Below, piece after piece: positions 53,901 through 62,106 of a DNA stretch of 64,000 bases. The notes beneath the pieces are model-generated. The model ran no database searches and was not told the DNA's origin. It saw only the letters and a program-made list of their open reading frames with translations. How positions within the stretch are numbered: position 1 is the stretch's first letter; every line of letters begins with the position of its first letter. A program made the translations under genes and the position numbers. Location of the stretch: the NCBI GenBank assembly GCA_017935345.1, contig JAGBHU010000050.1:62001-126000 (forward strand). Reading direction: 5' to 3'. Origin of the DNA: Coprococcus sp. Lineage in GTDB: Bacteria > Bacillota > Clostridia > Lachnospirales > Lachnospiraceae.

Positions 53901-55406
53901 ATGGCAGATACAAATCAGAGACAATGGGATTATTTTAATGCAATGCTTACGGAAGGAGAACGAGCGCTGCTTCATTATATGCCTACAATAAACGAACTTT
54001 TGGAATTCGCCTGTAAGCAGTATAGAAAGCTGCCTGTTATTTCAGATGGCAGGGTGACATATACCTATGAAGAGTTGTATGACCGTGTGGCAGTCAGAAG
54101 AGGACAGTTAAAGAAGCTGGGGTATCAGCCGGGAGACCATATAGCCGTATTTGCACCCAATACCATGGATGCAATGGAGCTTTATCTTGCGATTGTTACG
54201 GGAGGTTATATCAGTGTAATGATGCCTGCTTCTCTTGTACCGCAGGCACTTGCAGGACTTTCTAAAAAATTTGATATAAAAGGAATATTTTACGATAAAA
54301 GTTTAGAGGAAAAGGTTCCTGATTTTATAGAGATAAGAAATACGACAGAATATGTAGCGTGTGAGCCGCAAGAGCCGGAAAACGTGACAAAGGATACCAT
54401 CTGCTCAATTTGTATGACCGGCGGAACGACGGGAATACCAAAGGGCGCAGTTATGACACATGGTGCCATGATGCGGGGAGCCTTTAATGGCTGCTTTATA
54501 ACAAAGGGGGTATTGTATAACAGATATATTGCAATTCTTCCACTGTCACATATCTTTGGCTTGGTAAAGGGATTTTTGTCCGTTATATATACGGGCGGTC
54601 TTGTTTTTGAATGCAGGGATGTCAAGCGGGCAATCGGTATGATACCGATATTAAAACCGACTACGCTTGTACTGGTACCCGGAATGGCAGAGATTATAGT
54701 AAATCTTTCCAAGCTGAAGGGGAAAGCATTTTCCGAGAGTCTCAAGATGTTTATTATCGGTGCGGCACCCGTACCGCCAAGACTGATGCAGGAGATAGAT
54801 GCCCTTGGCATTGGTGTTCTTGCCGGATATGGCTTGACGGAGGGGGCAAATCTTACGTCGGGCAATAAGAATGTTCTGGAAAATCCTGACTCTATGGGTA
54901 TGATTTATCCGGAACAGATGTACAAGATCGTAGATGGCGAGTTGAGAGTTAAGGGCGATAATCTGATGCAGGGATATTATAATGATGCCGAAAGTACGGC
55001 TGCCGCTTTTGATGAGGAAGGTTATCTGCGGACAGGGGATTTAGTTCGCATGGATGAAAACGGACTCATTTATATTACGGGAAGAATTAAAAATCTGATG
55101 ATTCTTGCAAATGGTGAGAATGTATCACCTGAAGAAATAGAAGAGGAATTCTACAAGAATGACAGCATAAAGGATTGTCTTGTAAAAGAGATGGAGATGA
55201 ACGGGAAAAATGTGATTGGCATTGAAATTCTCCCATATGAGCCTGCCGTTACAGGAAAGACTCCTGATGAAATAGAAGAAATGTTTAAGCAGATAACAGC
55301 AGATATAAACCGAACATTGGATACTTTTAAACAGGTATCGAAAATTGTAATCCGTACGGAGGATTTTAAGAGAACTCCTGCAATGAAAATAGACAGAAAT
55401 CAGTAA
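53901..55406 (+). CDS. AMP-forming acyl-CoA/acyl-ACP ligase
   Basis: A 501-residue adenylate-forming enzyme. The P-loop is SICMTGGTTGIPKG; the adenine-binding motif is LAGYGLTEGAN; the hinge is YLRTGDLVRMDENGLIYITGRIKNLMI; the C-terminal catalytic Lys is in RTPAMKIDRNQ. It activates a carboxylic acid to its AMP ester and loads it on CoA or a carrier protein. With an ACP gene 13 bases downstream it could be an acyl-ACP synthetase. Substrate unknown. RBS GGAAGGAG. Second gene in the plsC-like operon. Confidence 0.88.
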   Translation: MADTNQRQWDYFNAMLTEGERALLHYMPTINELLEFACKQYRKLPVISDGRVTYTYEELYDRVAVRRGQLKKLGYQPGDHIAVFAPNTMDAMELYLAIVTGGYISVMMPASLVPQALAGLSKKFDIKGIFYDKSLEEKVPDFIEIRNTTEYVACEPQEPENVTKDTICSICMTGGTTGIPKGAVMTHGAMMRGAFNGCFITKGVLYNRYIAILPLSHIFGLVKGFLSVIYTGGLVFECRDVKRAIGMIPILKPTTLVLVPGMAEIIVNLSKLKGKAFSESLKMFIIGAAPVPPRLMQEIDALGIGVLAGYGLTEGANLTSGNKNVLENPDSMGMIYPEQMYKIVDGELRVKGDNLMQGYYNDAESTAAAFDEEGYLRTGDLVRMDENGLIYITGRIKNLMILANGENVSPEEIEEEFYKNDSIKDCLVKEMEMNGKNVIGIEILPYEPAVTGKTPDEIEEMFKQITADINRTLDTFKQVSKIVIRTEDFKRTPAMKIDRNQ

Positions 55407-55419
55407 AAGGAGAACAACA

Positions 55420-55662
55420 ATGGAAGAAATATTTAACAGACTGAAAGTGATAATAGGTGATGCCATGCCTGATATGGACATGACCAATGTTACAATGGAA
55501 AGCTCACTGAAAAATGACCTTGGAATCAATTCTCTCGGAATGATAATGCTTGCACTTCTCATAGAAGAGAAATTTGCCGTATCCTTTGACGAGACAGTAA
55601 ATTTTGAGACCGTAGAAGATATATGTGCCTATATCAGAGATAATATGCCGAAACAGGGATAG
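55420..55662 (+). CDS. Acyl carrier protein
   Basis: An 80-residue acidic helical protein. The phosphopantetheine site is LGINSLGM: the attachment Ser is present, but the common DSL is NSL. This variation suggests a dedicated, non-FAS carrier. It closes the three-gene operon after the acyltransferase and ligase. RBS AAGGAG. Confidence 0.88.
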   Translation: MEEIFNRLKVIIGDAMPDMDMTNVTMESSLKNDLGINSLGMIMLALLIEEKFAVSFDETVNFETVEDICAYIRDNMPKQG

Positions 55663-55692
55663 TGTTATTATCGTTTCTGCAAAGAGTAAATT

Positions 55693-55885
55693 AAAAACAG
55701 CTAAGGCATGTATTACAGACAGCGGCAGTTATATATACTGTTTGAAGAATATTAAAATACGTTGGTACTTAACAAGTGCTGTGCACGAGTTTAGTACCAC
55801 TACGTATTTTACTAAGCGCAAGCGATTCGGAAAACAATATATATAACTGCCGCTGTCTGTAATATATGCCTCGGCTGTGTTTTTA
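55693..55885. repeat. ~190-bp near-continuous hairpin element between acpP-like and murA
   Basis: The arms at 55693-55743 and 55831-55885 are almost exactly complementary (e.g. TATTACAGACAGCGGCAGTT with AACTGCCGCTGTCTGTAATA). The middle also pairs (AAAATACGT/ACGTATTTT, GGTACT/AGTACC, GTGC/GCAC). No ORF. It lies between two convergent genes. It could be a MITE-like mobile element, a structured RNA, or an oversized bidirectional terminator. Confidence 0.8.
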
Positions 55886-55887
55886 AG

Positions 55888-57189
55888 TTAGCTTATTTTC
55901 AGCTTGAATTTCTGAATATCTTTCTCGGTTTCAACCTTTTCGATGAAAGCGCCAAGATCTTTGAGTTTTTCTTCAAATTTTTCATATCCACGCTGAATAT
56001 ATTTAATATCCGTTATAATTGAGAAATCGTCTGCAACAAGTGCAGCGATAACAAGCGCAGCACCTGCTCGTAAGTCAGGAGCAGCGACATTGGCACCTGA
56101 GAAGGTTTCCACACCATCGATAATTGCCGTGTTTCCTTCTACACGTACATGTGCACCCATACGGGAAAGCTCTGCCACATACTTAAATCTGTTTTCAAAT
56201 ATGCTTTCCGTTACGATACTTGTGCCGTTAGAGAGGGCAAGTGTAACTGCCATCTGTGGCTGCATATCAGTAGGAAATCCCGGATAAGGAAGCGTCTTAA
56301 TATTTGTTGATTTGAGCCGCTTGTCAGCCATTACACGTACGGAATCGTCATATTCTATAACGGAAGCACCTATTTCCGTAAGCTTTGAGGTAATTGCCTC
56401 AAGATGCTTTGGTATAACATTTTTGATCAGAATATTTCCTTTTGTGGCGGCTGCGGCTACCATAAATGTTCCTGCCTCAATCTGGTCAGGAATAATGGAG
56501 TAGGTTGTTCCGTGAAGTTCTTTTACACCGCGTATACGGATTACATCTGTTCCGGCACCCTTGATATTGGCACCCATGCTGTTTAAAAAGTTTGCCACAT
56601 CAACGATGTGCGGCTCTTTTGCTGCATTTTCAATCGTTGTTTTCCCTTCGGCAAGGACAGCGGCCATCATTACGTTAATGGTTGCACCTACGGAGGTAAC
56701 ATCCATGTATATATGACTGCCCGTCAGGTTATCGGCATGTGCCTGTATCATACCGTTTGTGATATCGACGGTAGCACCAAGTGCTTCAAATCCTTTTATA
56801 TGTAAATCAATAGGTCTTGCACCGATATCACATCCGCCCGGTAATGCCACCTGTGAATGTTTATATTTTCCAAGCAAAGCACCTAATAAATAGTATGAAG
56901 CCCTTATCTTACGGATGAACTCATCATCTACACACAAATCTCCGTTTGGTCTGATCGTTCCGCCGCATATAGCAACCGTGTGTTCATCTATATATCTGAC
57001 GCTTGCGCCAATGCCCTGTATAGCTTGAAGTAATACTCTGGTGTCTCGTACATTTGGGACATTCTCTATTGTAACTTCCTGGTCGGTCATAACGGCAGCT
57101 GCCAGAATACCTAATGCAGCATTTTTTGCACCGGCTATCGTTACTTCTCCCTCAAGAGGATTACCGCCCTTGATAACATATTGTTCCAT
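55888..57189 (-). CDS. murA: UDP-N-acetylglucosamine 1-carboxyvinyltransferase MurA
   Basis: A 433-residue enzyme that adds enolpyruvate to UDP-GlcNAc, the first committed step of peptidoglycan synthesis and the fosfomycin target. Marks: GGNPLEGEVTIAGAKNAALG at the N terminus, the catalytic Cys in LPGGCDIGARPIDLH, and GYPGFPTDMQPQ-like (LPYPGFPTDMQPQ). The catalytic residue is Cys, not the fosfomycin-resistant Asp. ATG at 57189 has GAGGTG upstream; the open frame runs 30 bases further. It lies 83 bases after pyrI on the same strand. Confidence 0.95.
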   Translation of the reverse strand: MEQYVIKGGNPLEGEVTIAGAKNAALGILAAAVMTDQEVTIENVPNVRDTRVLLQAIQGIGASVRYIDEHTVAICGGTIRPNGDLCVDDEFIRKIRASYYLLGALLGKYKHSQVALPGGCDIGARPIDLHIKGFEALGATVDITNGMIQAHADNLTGSHIYMDVTSVGATINVMMAAVLAEGKTTIENAAKEPHIVDVANFLNSMGANIKGAGTDVIRIRGVKELHGTTYSIIPDQIEAGTFMVAAAATKGNILIKNVIPKHLEAITSKLTEIGASVIEYDDSVRVMADKRLKSTNIKTLPYPGFPTDMQPQMAVTLALSNGTSIVTESIFENRFKYVAELSRMGAHVRVEGNTAIIDGVETFSGANVAAPDLRAGAALVIAALVADDFSIITDIKYIQRGYEKFEEKLKDLGAFIEKVETEKDIQKFKLKIS

Positions 57190-57272
57190 ATTGCACCTCA
57201 TTACATAAATCTGCGACAAATCGCAAACAACTTTATAGATTATAGCACATAAATTAGAAAAGTAAATATTTT

Positions 57273-57686
57273 TTACTTATCTGCCTCACAATAAATACAT
57301 CTATAAATCCGTTTTTCTCTGTCGGTAAGCTTAAATATGTGTTGTATACCCTGCTCGGTAGTGGTTATACAACGTGGATTTGTACATTTTTTTATGCCTA
57401 CCAGTCTTTCCGGAAGTTCTATTTTCTTTTTCTCTATTAGTTTGCCGTCCTTTATGATGTTTACTGATATATCAGGGTCGATATAACCAAGTACGTCAAG
57501 GTTGATATCGATTTCCTGGTCTATCTTCAGGATATCTTTACGCCCCATCTTACGGCTTTTTACATTTTTTATGATAGCTACTGAACAGTCGAGTTTATCA
57601 AGCTGCAAATCATTATATATCTGAAGTGCTTTACCGGCTGCTATATGGTCAAGAACGATACCGTTTTGTATGCTGTCTATGTTCAT
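57273..57686 (-). CDS. pyrI: Aspartate carbamoyltransferase regulatory subunit PyrI
   Basis: A 137-residue allosteric subunit that binds nucleotides (CTP/ATP) and holds the catalytic trimers together. The zinc domain keeps four Cys (CTNPRC...CIYC). Length is slightly shorter than in E. coli. It starts 4 bases after pyrB stops; AGGCG-type ribosome site. The pyrBI pair is usual in Clostridia. Confidence 0.95.
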   Translation of the reverse strand: MNIDSIQNGIVLDHIAAGKALQIYNDLQLDKLDCSVAIIKNVKSRKMGRKDILKIDQEIDINLDVLGYIDPDISVNIIKDGKLIEKKKIELPERLVGIKKCTNPRCITTTEQGIQHIFKLTDREKRIYRCIYCEADK

Positions 57687-57690
57687 AATT

Positions 57691-58608
57691 TTACGCCTCC
57701 AATCCCAATAAGGTCATAATCAGTGCCATTCTGACAAATTTACCATTTAGTGCCTGCCTGAAATAACAGGCTCTTGGGTCATCGTCAACTTCTACGGCAA
57801 TCTCATTTACTCTAGGTAACGGATGGAGAATAGACAGGTCGGATTTTGCAAGAGCAAGCTTGGAATTGTCCAGTATATAGCTGTCTTTTAGTCTGATGTA
57901 ATCTGCTTCGTTAAAGAAACGCTCTCTCTGTACTCTTGTCATATAGAGAATATCAAGTTCACCGATTACATCTTCCATGGATGTAATCTCCCTATATGGT
58001 ATATTATTCTTCTCTATGACTTCTGTTCTTATATAATCAGGAATTTTTAATTCGTCAGGTGAAATCAGTACAAATTCGATACCTTCATATCGTGAAAGCG
58101 CCTTGATAAGAGAGTGTACGGTTCGTCCAAACATTAAATCGCCACATAAACCAATGACGAGATGGTCAAGGCGTCCTTTTTCTCTCTTGATGGTAAGAAG
58201 GTCTGTAAGAGTTTGGGTAGGGTGGTTATGACCGCCGTCACCTGCATTGATAATAGGAACATCTGATTTCATGGTAGCAAGCATAGGCGCGCCTTCCTTG
58301 AAATGTCTCATAGCTATAATATCAGCATAGCAGCTCACAACCTTAACCGTGTCACCGACACTTTCTCCTTTTGCGGAAGATGATGAGCTGGCAGATGAAA
58401 ATCCGAGGACATTACCGCCCAGTTCCATCATGGCAGCTTCAAAGCTGAGTCTGGTTCTTGTGCTTGGCTCAAAAAACAAAGTAGCAAGCTTCTTGCCCTT
58501 ACATACTTCGCTGTACTTTTCCTTATTGTCTATAATGTCCTGTGCGAGATTAAGGATATTATCAAGCTCTTCTATGCTTAAATCCATAGGGTCTATTAAG
58601 TGCTTCAT
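57691..58608 (-). CDS. pyrB: Aspartate carbamoyltransferase catalytic subunit PyrB
   Basis: A 305-residue enzyme that makes carbamoyl-aspartate in pyrimidine synthesis. Carbamoyl-phosphate motif [12 protein letters not shown], the 80s loop with [22 protein letters not shown], and [20 protein letters not shown] at the C-terminal active site are all intact. RBS AGGAGG. It lies 57 bases downstream of a carbamoyltransferase paralogue and couples to pyrI. Confidence 0.97.
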   Translation of the reverse strand: MKHLIDPMDLSIEELDNILNLAQDIIDNKEKYSEVCKGKKLATLFFEPSTRTRLSFEAAMMELGGNVLGFSSASSSSSAKGESVGDTVKVVSCYADIIAMRHFKEGAPMLATMKSDVPIINAGDGGHNHPTQTLTDLLTIKREKGRLDHLVIGLCGDLMFGRTVHSLIKALSRYEGIEFVLISPDELKIPDYIRTEVIEKNNIPYREITSMEDVIGELDILYMTRVQRERFFNEADYIRLKDSYILDNSKLALAKSDLSILHPLPRVNEIAVEVDDDPRACYFRQALNGKFVRMALIMTLLGLEA

Positions 58609-58635
58609 TACAGCCTCCTTAAGTAATTTTGTATT

Positions 58636-58660
58636 TTATCTCAATCAATAGCTGAGATAA
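58636..58660 (-). other. Hairpin between the carbamoyltransferase-like gene and pyrB
   Basis: TTATCTCA and TGAGATAA, 8-bp stem, 9-base loop; on the minus strand it is followed by AATACAAAATT, a weak A/T tract. Possible attenuator or processing site. Confidence 0.4.
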
Positions 58661-58665
58661 GCTGA

Positions 58666-59598
58666 CTAAGAGTTTATTAACGTATACATCACAGCCTTTT
58701 CAACATGGCGGCGGTTCTCTGCCTCGTCCAGGATATGCTCAAGATTTTGATTAATAATACCCTGTGAGATTTCAAAGCCGGCATGCATAGGCATATCGTG
58801 GAATACAATCGCTTTGCTGTCTTTTGTAAATTCTTCGTTGATCTGGTATGGCATCATCTTTGCAAGTGTTGCCTCCTTTTGCTCCTTATAGGCAGGATTG
58901 TTAAAGAATTCCATGTCAACCCATGTATCGGTATACAGGATGTCCATATCGTTTGCATATTTCTTTGCCTCTTCCATTGTCATGGAAGTGTCAAGCTCGA
59001 TATAGTAGCCGGATTTCTTAGCTTCTTCGTAAAAATCAGAACCGCATGCGGTGTCATTTACAAGCGGAGTAAGTCCATAAAGTGTACCTTTCTTCATCTT
59101 TGAGAAGAATTCAACATGTGAGTTAAATACATTGTTCTTTGCGCCAATATACATGAGTTTGACATCTAACGTACCGAATTTCTCAAGAATTGTAAGGGCA
59201 TCAGCAAGTATCTGGCATGGATGGTATGAATTGTCACAACCGTTAATAAACGGAACTGTTACATGATTGCCAAACAGCTCAACGGTTTCGTTCTTAACAA
59301 GTCTTGCCATGATAATATCTACATTCCTGCATACATATTTAATTTCTGAAACAGGCTCACCTAATACAAAATTTGAATCCTTCCAAAGCTGGTTATAATA
59401 TGTACCGCCAAGTTCTGTGATACCTGTTGTAAATGACAGGAAGGTTCTTGTAGAAGTCTTTTCAAATAGAGTGTACAGCTTCTTGCCTTCGAGGGCATGG
59501 CTGTATTTCTCAGGGTTTTTCTTCATATCCAGAGCCAGATTTAAAATTTCCATCAGCTCATCAGCAGAGAAGTTCTTAAAATTCAACATATTTTTCAT
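58666..59598 (-). CDS. Ornithine carbamoyltransferase family protein with altered active site
   Basis: A 310-residue member of the aspartate/ornithine carbamoyltransferase superfamily. The carbamoyl-phosphate side is kept: FEKTSTRT (49-52) and HPCQ (126-129). The second-substrate side is not classical. The SMG loop is replaced by YTDTWVDMEFFNNP (~222-235), and the HCLP motif is HDMP (267-270), so the substrate Cys becomes Asp. The residue after STRT is Phe where OTCase has Arg. It may be an ornithine enzyme of a divergent branch or use another amine. RBS AGAAGGAT; transcribed upstream of pyrB. Confidence 0.82.
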   Translation of the reverse strand: MKNMLNFKNFSADELMEILNLALDMKKNPEKYSHALEGKKLYTLFEKTSTRTFLSFTTGITELGGTYYNQLWKDSNFVLGEPVSEIKYVCRNVDIIMARLVKNETVELFGNHVTVPFINGCDNSYHPCQILADALTILEKFGTLDVKLMYIGAKNNVFNSHVEFFSKMKKGTLYGLTPLVNDTACGSDFYEEAKKSGYYIELDTSMTMEEAKKYANDMDILYTDTWVDMEFFNNPAYKEQKEATLAKMMPYQINEEFTKDSKAIVFHDMPMHAGFEISQGIINQNLEHILDEAENRRHVEKAVMYTLINS

Positions 59599-59661
59599 AG
59601 TGGCTATCCTTCTTTCATAATGATATTTCTCTAAAAATAGAATGCTGTCTCTAAAAATAAA

Positions 59662-59690
59662 ATTATATCTTATAATCCCCTAATTGTAAA
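59662..59690 (-). promoter_or_regulatory. Promoter of the carbamoyltransferase-pyrBI transcription unit
   Basis: Minus strand TTTACA (59690-59685), 17-base spacer, TATAAT (59667-59662). Two TATTTTTAGAGA direct repeats lie just downstream in the leader (59629-59660), 20 bp apart. Confidence 0.6.
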
Positions 59691-59813
59691 TATTTGCGGC
59701 ATTTGAGTTTTTGGTAAATTGCAGTGAGGATTAAAATCATTTTATTACACGTTTTATTGAGTAAAAATTATTGTTATGTTATCATTATTAAAATGAAAGA
59801 GGGTAGAAAAGAT

Positions 59814-61970
59814 ATGCAAAATGAAAAAGAAAAAAGTAGTTATGCTGTTACAAGACAGGGAGACACCGGATTTTATATTTATATTATGGGGGTTATCATT
59901 ATAACTCTATTTCTTATGCTCAATTCGCTGACGGCAAATAAACTGTCTTTTGAATTGACCAATGAAGGCATTTCTCAGGGGTATACATTATATGCACCCC
60001 AGCTTTCTCTGCCAAAGGGAATGTATACCTTTAAAATAAACTGCGAAGGTGATTTTATTGTATCCGATGCTGATGGAACAATACTTGGAAACGGAAATGG
60101 GATAATCAGTGTAAAAATTGCTCAGGATGAGAGCTTGATTATGATAAAAGGAAGCTCGGATCGTGCTACCAATGTGTATGTTGAAAAAGAAGGGGCAATC
60201 TTTAACGATACACTGGTTATATCGCTAATGATTGCGGCATTTCTGATTTATATAGGATACATCCATTTCAAAAAACAGAAAGAGCTTCAAAAATCAGCAA
60301 TTTATGTTGCTTTGATTGCAGTCGCCGTGTTTGCAAGCTATCCGATTTTTTGTGATTATATAAGCTATGGTCAGGATTTGAATTTTCATCTTTACAGAAT
60401 TGAGGGTATAAAGGATGGCCTGCTTTCAGGGCAGTTCCCTGTAAGAATAGATCCTACACATAATAATGGTTACGGGTATCTTACCGCCAGCATTTATCCC
60501 GGATTGTTTTTATATCTGCCTGCATTGCTGCGGTTGTGCGGTGTGTCACTTGTCGTATCGTATAAAATATTTCTGTTTGCAATTAATCTTGCGACTGCAT
60601 TTATCATGTATTTCTGTACGAAGAAAATCGCAAAATCCGATTTCGCAGGACTTTTTTCTGCGGTGGTTTATACATTTTCTACCTGGCGTGCAGAAAACAT
60701 GTTCTTTCGTGCGGCGATTGGAGAAACACTGGCAATGACCTTTTTCCCGATTGTGATTCTTGGACTTTATTACATTTTGAAGGGCGATAAATCAAAATGG
60801 TGGGTTTTTATGTTGGGCTGTAGTGCCATTTTCCATTCACATGTAATAAGCTGTATTTTTGTGGCAATACTTGTGCTTGTCATGTTGGTAATATTTGTGA
60901 GGGATTTCATAAAGGAGAAACGGTATATTGCATTTATAAAGGCGGTAGTATCTATCGTGCTGATAAATCTATGGTATTTAATTCCGTTTGCTACTTACTA
61001 TTTTAGTGTAGACCTTGCGATTCGGCACACTCCGGAAAATACAGAGTATTTCAGCAATGCTGTTTTTCCTGCGGAAATGTTTAACTTCTTTAATGATAAA
61101 TTCGGATTTTCTCAGCTTATACCGCTGGGGATACCCGGAAATATGTCACTTTCCCTTGGGAGCTGTGTCACGTTCTGCTTTGCCATTGTCGTATTGTATT
61201 TCATTTTTCAGCGCAAAAGAAAGCTTGAGCACAATGATTTTTATCTCGCAATATTTTTATTTGCAGTATTTATATTGTTCATGGCAAGCACGTTGTTTCC
61301 ATCGGAGCTTCTGCAAAAATGGAAGCTTTTTAACCTGTTTGCTGGTACGGTTCGAATGCCATGGCGTTTTTTAAATCTTGCATCACCGATTATATGCATG
61401 GTATCGGCAGCAGTGGTGGCATCCTATGTGAAGAAGGATAATCTCAAAAAGGGAACGATAGGGCTTACCTGTCTGATTTGCGCGATAGCTTTTTCTGTTT
61501 TTGGAACCGCCTACACAACAAGCTATGGTGCCGTTCTGAGAAAGGGACAGGCAGCTTCCAGAGTATATTCGGCGGGATATGATGATGAATATTTTATTTT
61601 TGGCACAAATAAGGATTTGCTTGTACCGGAAAAGTATACTGTAGCAGGCGGTGAAATTGAACTTATTTCCTATGAAAAGAACGGAACAAATATCACATTG
61701 GAGCTTGAGAACGTGTCTGATGGTGATTACGTTGAAGTGCCGCTTTTATATTATCCGGGTTATTCCGCGAAAGATAACAGAGGTTGGGGACTTGAAACGG
61801 TGAAGGGAGAAAATAATGTTCTGCGTATCAAGCTTACCACAGGAACGCATAAGGTAATAATTAAGTATTCGGGATTAGCAGGTTTTAAAATAGGGTGTAT
61901 TCTGTCGTTTTTGGCAACTGTGTGCCTTGTGGCATATTTTATTTATCGAAGAAGGGGTGGGCGAAAATAA
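59814..61970 (+). CDS. Multi-pass membrane protein (PTPS-related / GT-C-like)
   Basis: A 718-residue protein with roughly 11-13 helices, plus a soluble C-terminal domain before a last helix (~690-710). The motif QDLNFHLYRIEGIKDGLLSGQFPVRI, with an acidic residue in the first loop, is typical of the '6-pyruvoyl-tetrahydropterin synthase-related' membrane family, which resembles GT-C glycosyltransferases such as YfhO. It may move a sugar from a lipid carrier; substrate unknown. The ATG at 59814 has AGAGGGT 9 bases upstream; earlier in-frame ATGs at 59724 and 59793 lack a site. Confidence 0.8.
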   Translation: MQNEKEKSSYAVTRQGDTGFYIYIMGVIIITLFLMLNSLTANKLSFELTNEGISQGYTLYAPQLSLPKGMYTFKINCEGDFIVSDADGTILGNGNGIISVKIAQDESLIMIKGSSDRATNVYVEKEGAIFNDTLVISLMIAAFLIYIGYIHFKKQKELQKSAIYVALIAVAVFASYPIFCDYISYGQDLNFHLYRIEGIKDGLLSGQFPVRIDPTHNNGYGYLTASIYPGLFLYLPALLRLCGVSLVVSYKIFLFAINLATAFIMYFCTKKIAKSDFAGLFSAVVYTFSTWRAENMFFRAAIGETLAMTFFPIVILGLYYILKGDKSKWWVFMLGCSAIFHSHVISCIFVAILVLVMLVIFVRDFIKEKRYIAFIKAVVSIVLINLWYLIPFATYYFSVDLAIRHTPENTEYFSNAVFPAEMFNFFNDKFGFSQLIPLGIPGNMSLSLGSCVTFCFAIVVLYFIFQRKRKLEHNDFYLAIFLFAVFILFMASTLFPSELLQKWKLFNLFAGTVRMPWRFLNLASPIICMVSAAVVASYVKKDNLKKGTIGLTCLICAIAFSVFGTAYTTSYGAVLRKGQAASRVYSAGYDDEYFIFGTNKDLLVPEKYTVAGGEIELISYEKNGTNITLELENVSDGDYVEVPLLYYPGYSAKDNRGWGLETVKGENNVLRIKLTTGTHKVIIKYSGLAGFKIGCILSFLATVCLVAYFIYRRRGGRK

Positions 61971-62016
61971 AAAGCTTTCGCCTTAGGGATTTTTTAACAA
62001 ATCTTCCTCTAATTTC

Positions 62017-62046
62017 TTGACAATATATACAAAAACGACTTATAAT
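62017..62046 (+). promoter_or_regulatory. Promoter of metG
   Basis: TTGACA (62017-62022), 18-base spacer, TATAAT (62041-62046). Both hexamers are consensus. Confidence 0.85.
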
Positions 62047-62059
62047 TTTAGTACTTGCG

Positions 62060-62090
62060 CAGGCATTTCATTTGTGCCTGTAGTTTTTTT
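62060..62090 (+). terminator. Terminator-like hairpin in the very short metG leader
   Basis: CAGGCA (62060-62065) and TGCCTG (62075-62080) with a 9-base loop, then TAG and seven Ts, ending right before AAGGAGG (62091-62097). It would lie within about 40 bases of the transcription start. Possible attenuator. Confidence 0.55.
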
Positions 62091-62106
62091 AAGGAGGGTT
62101 TTTGAA

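Noticed and set aside
54290..54865. 191-codon minus-strand open frame opposite the acyl ligase
   Set aside because: Antisense shadow of a well-supported adenylate-forming enzyme.
61340..61365. T-loop-like GGTTCGAATGCC suggesting a tRNA
   Set aside because: It lies inside the intact GT-C-like membrane protein gene, and no acceptor or anticodon stem can be drawn. No tRNA or rRNA gene is visible in the window.
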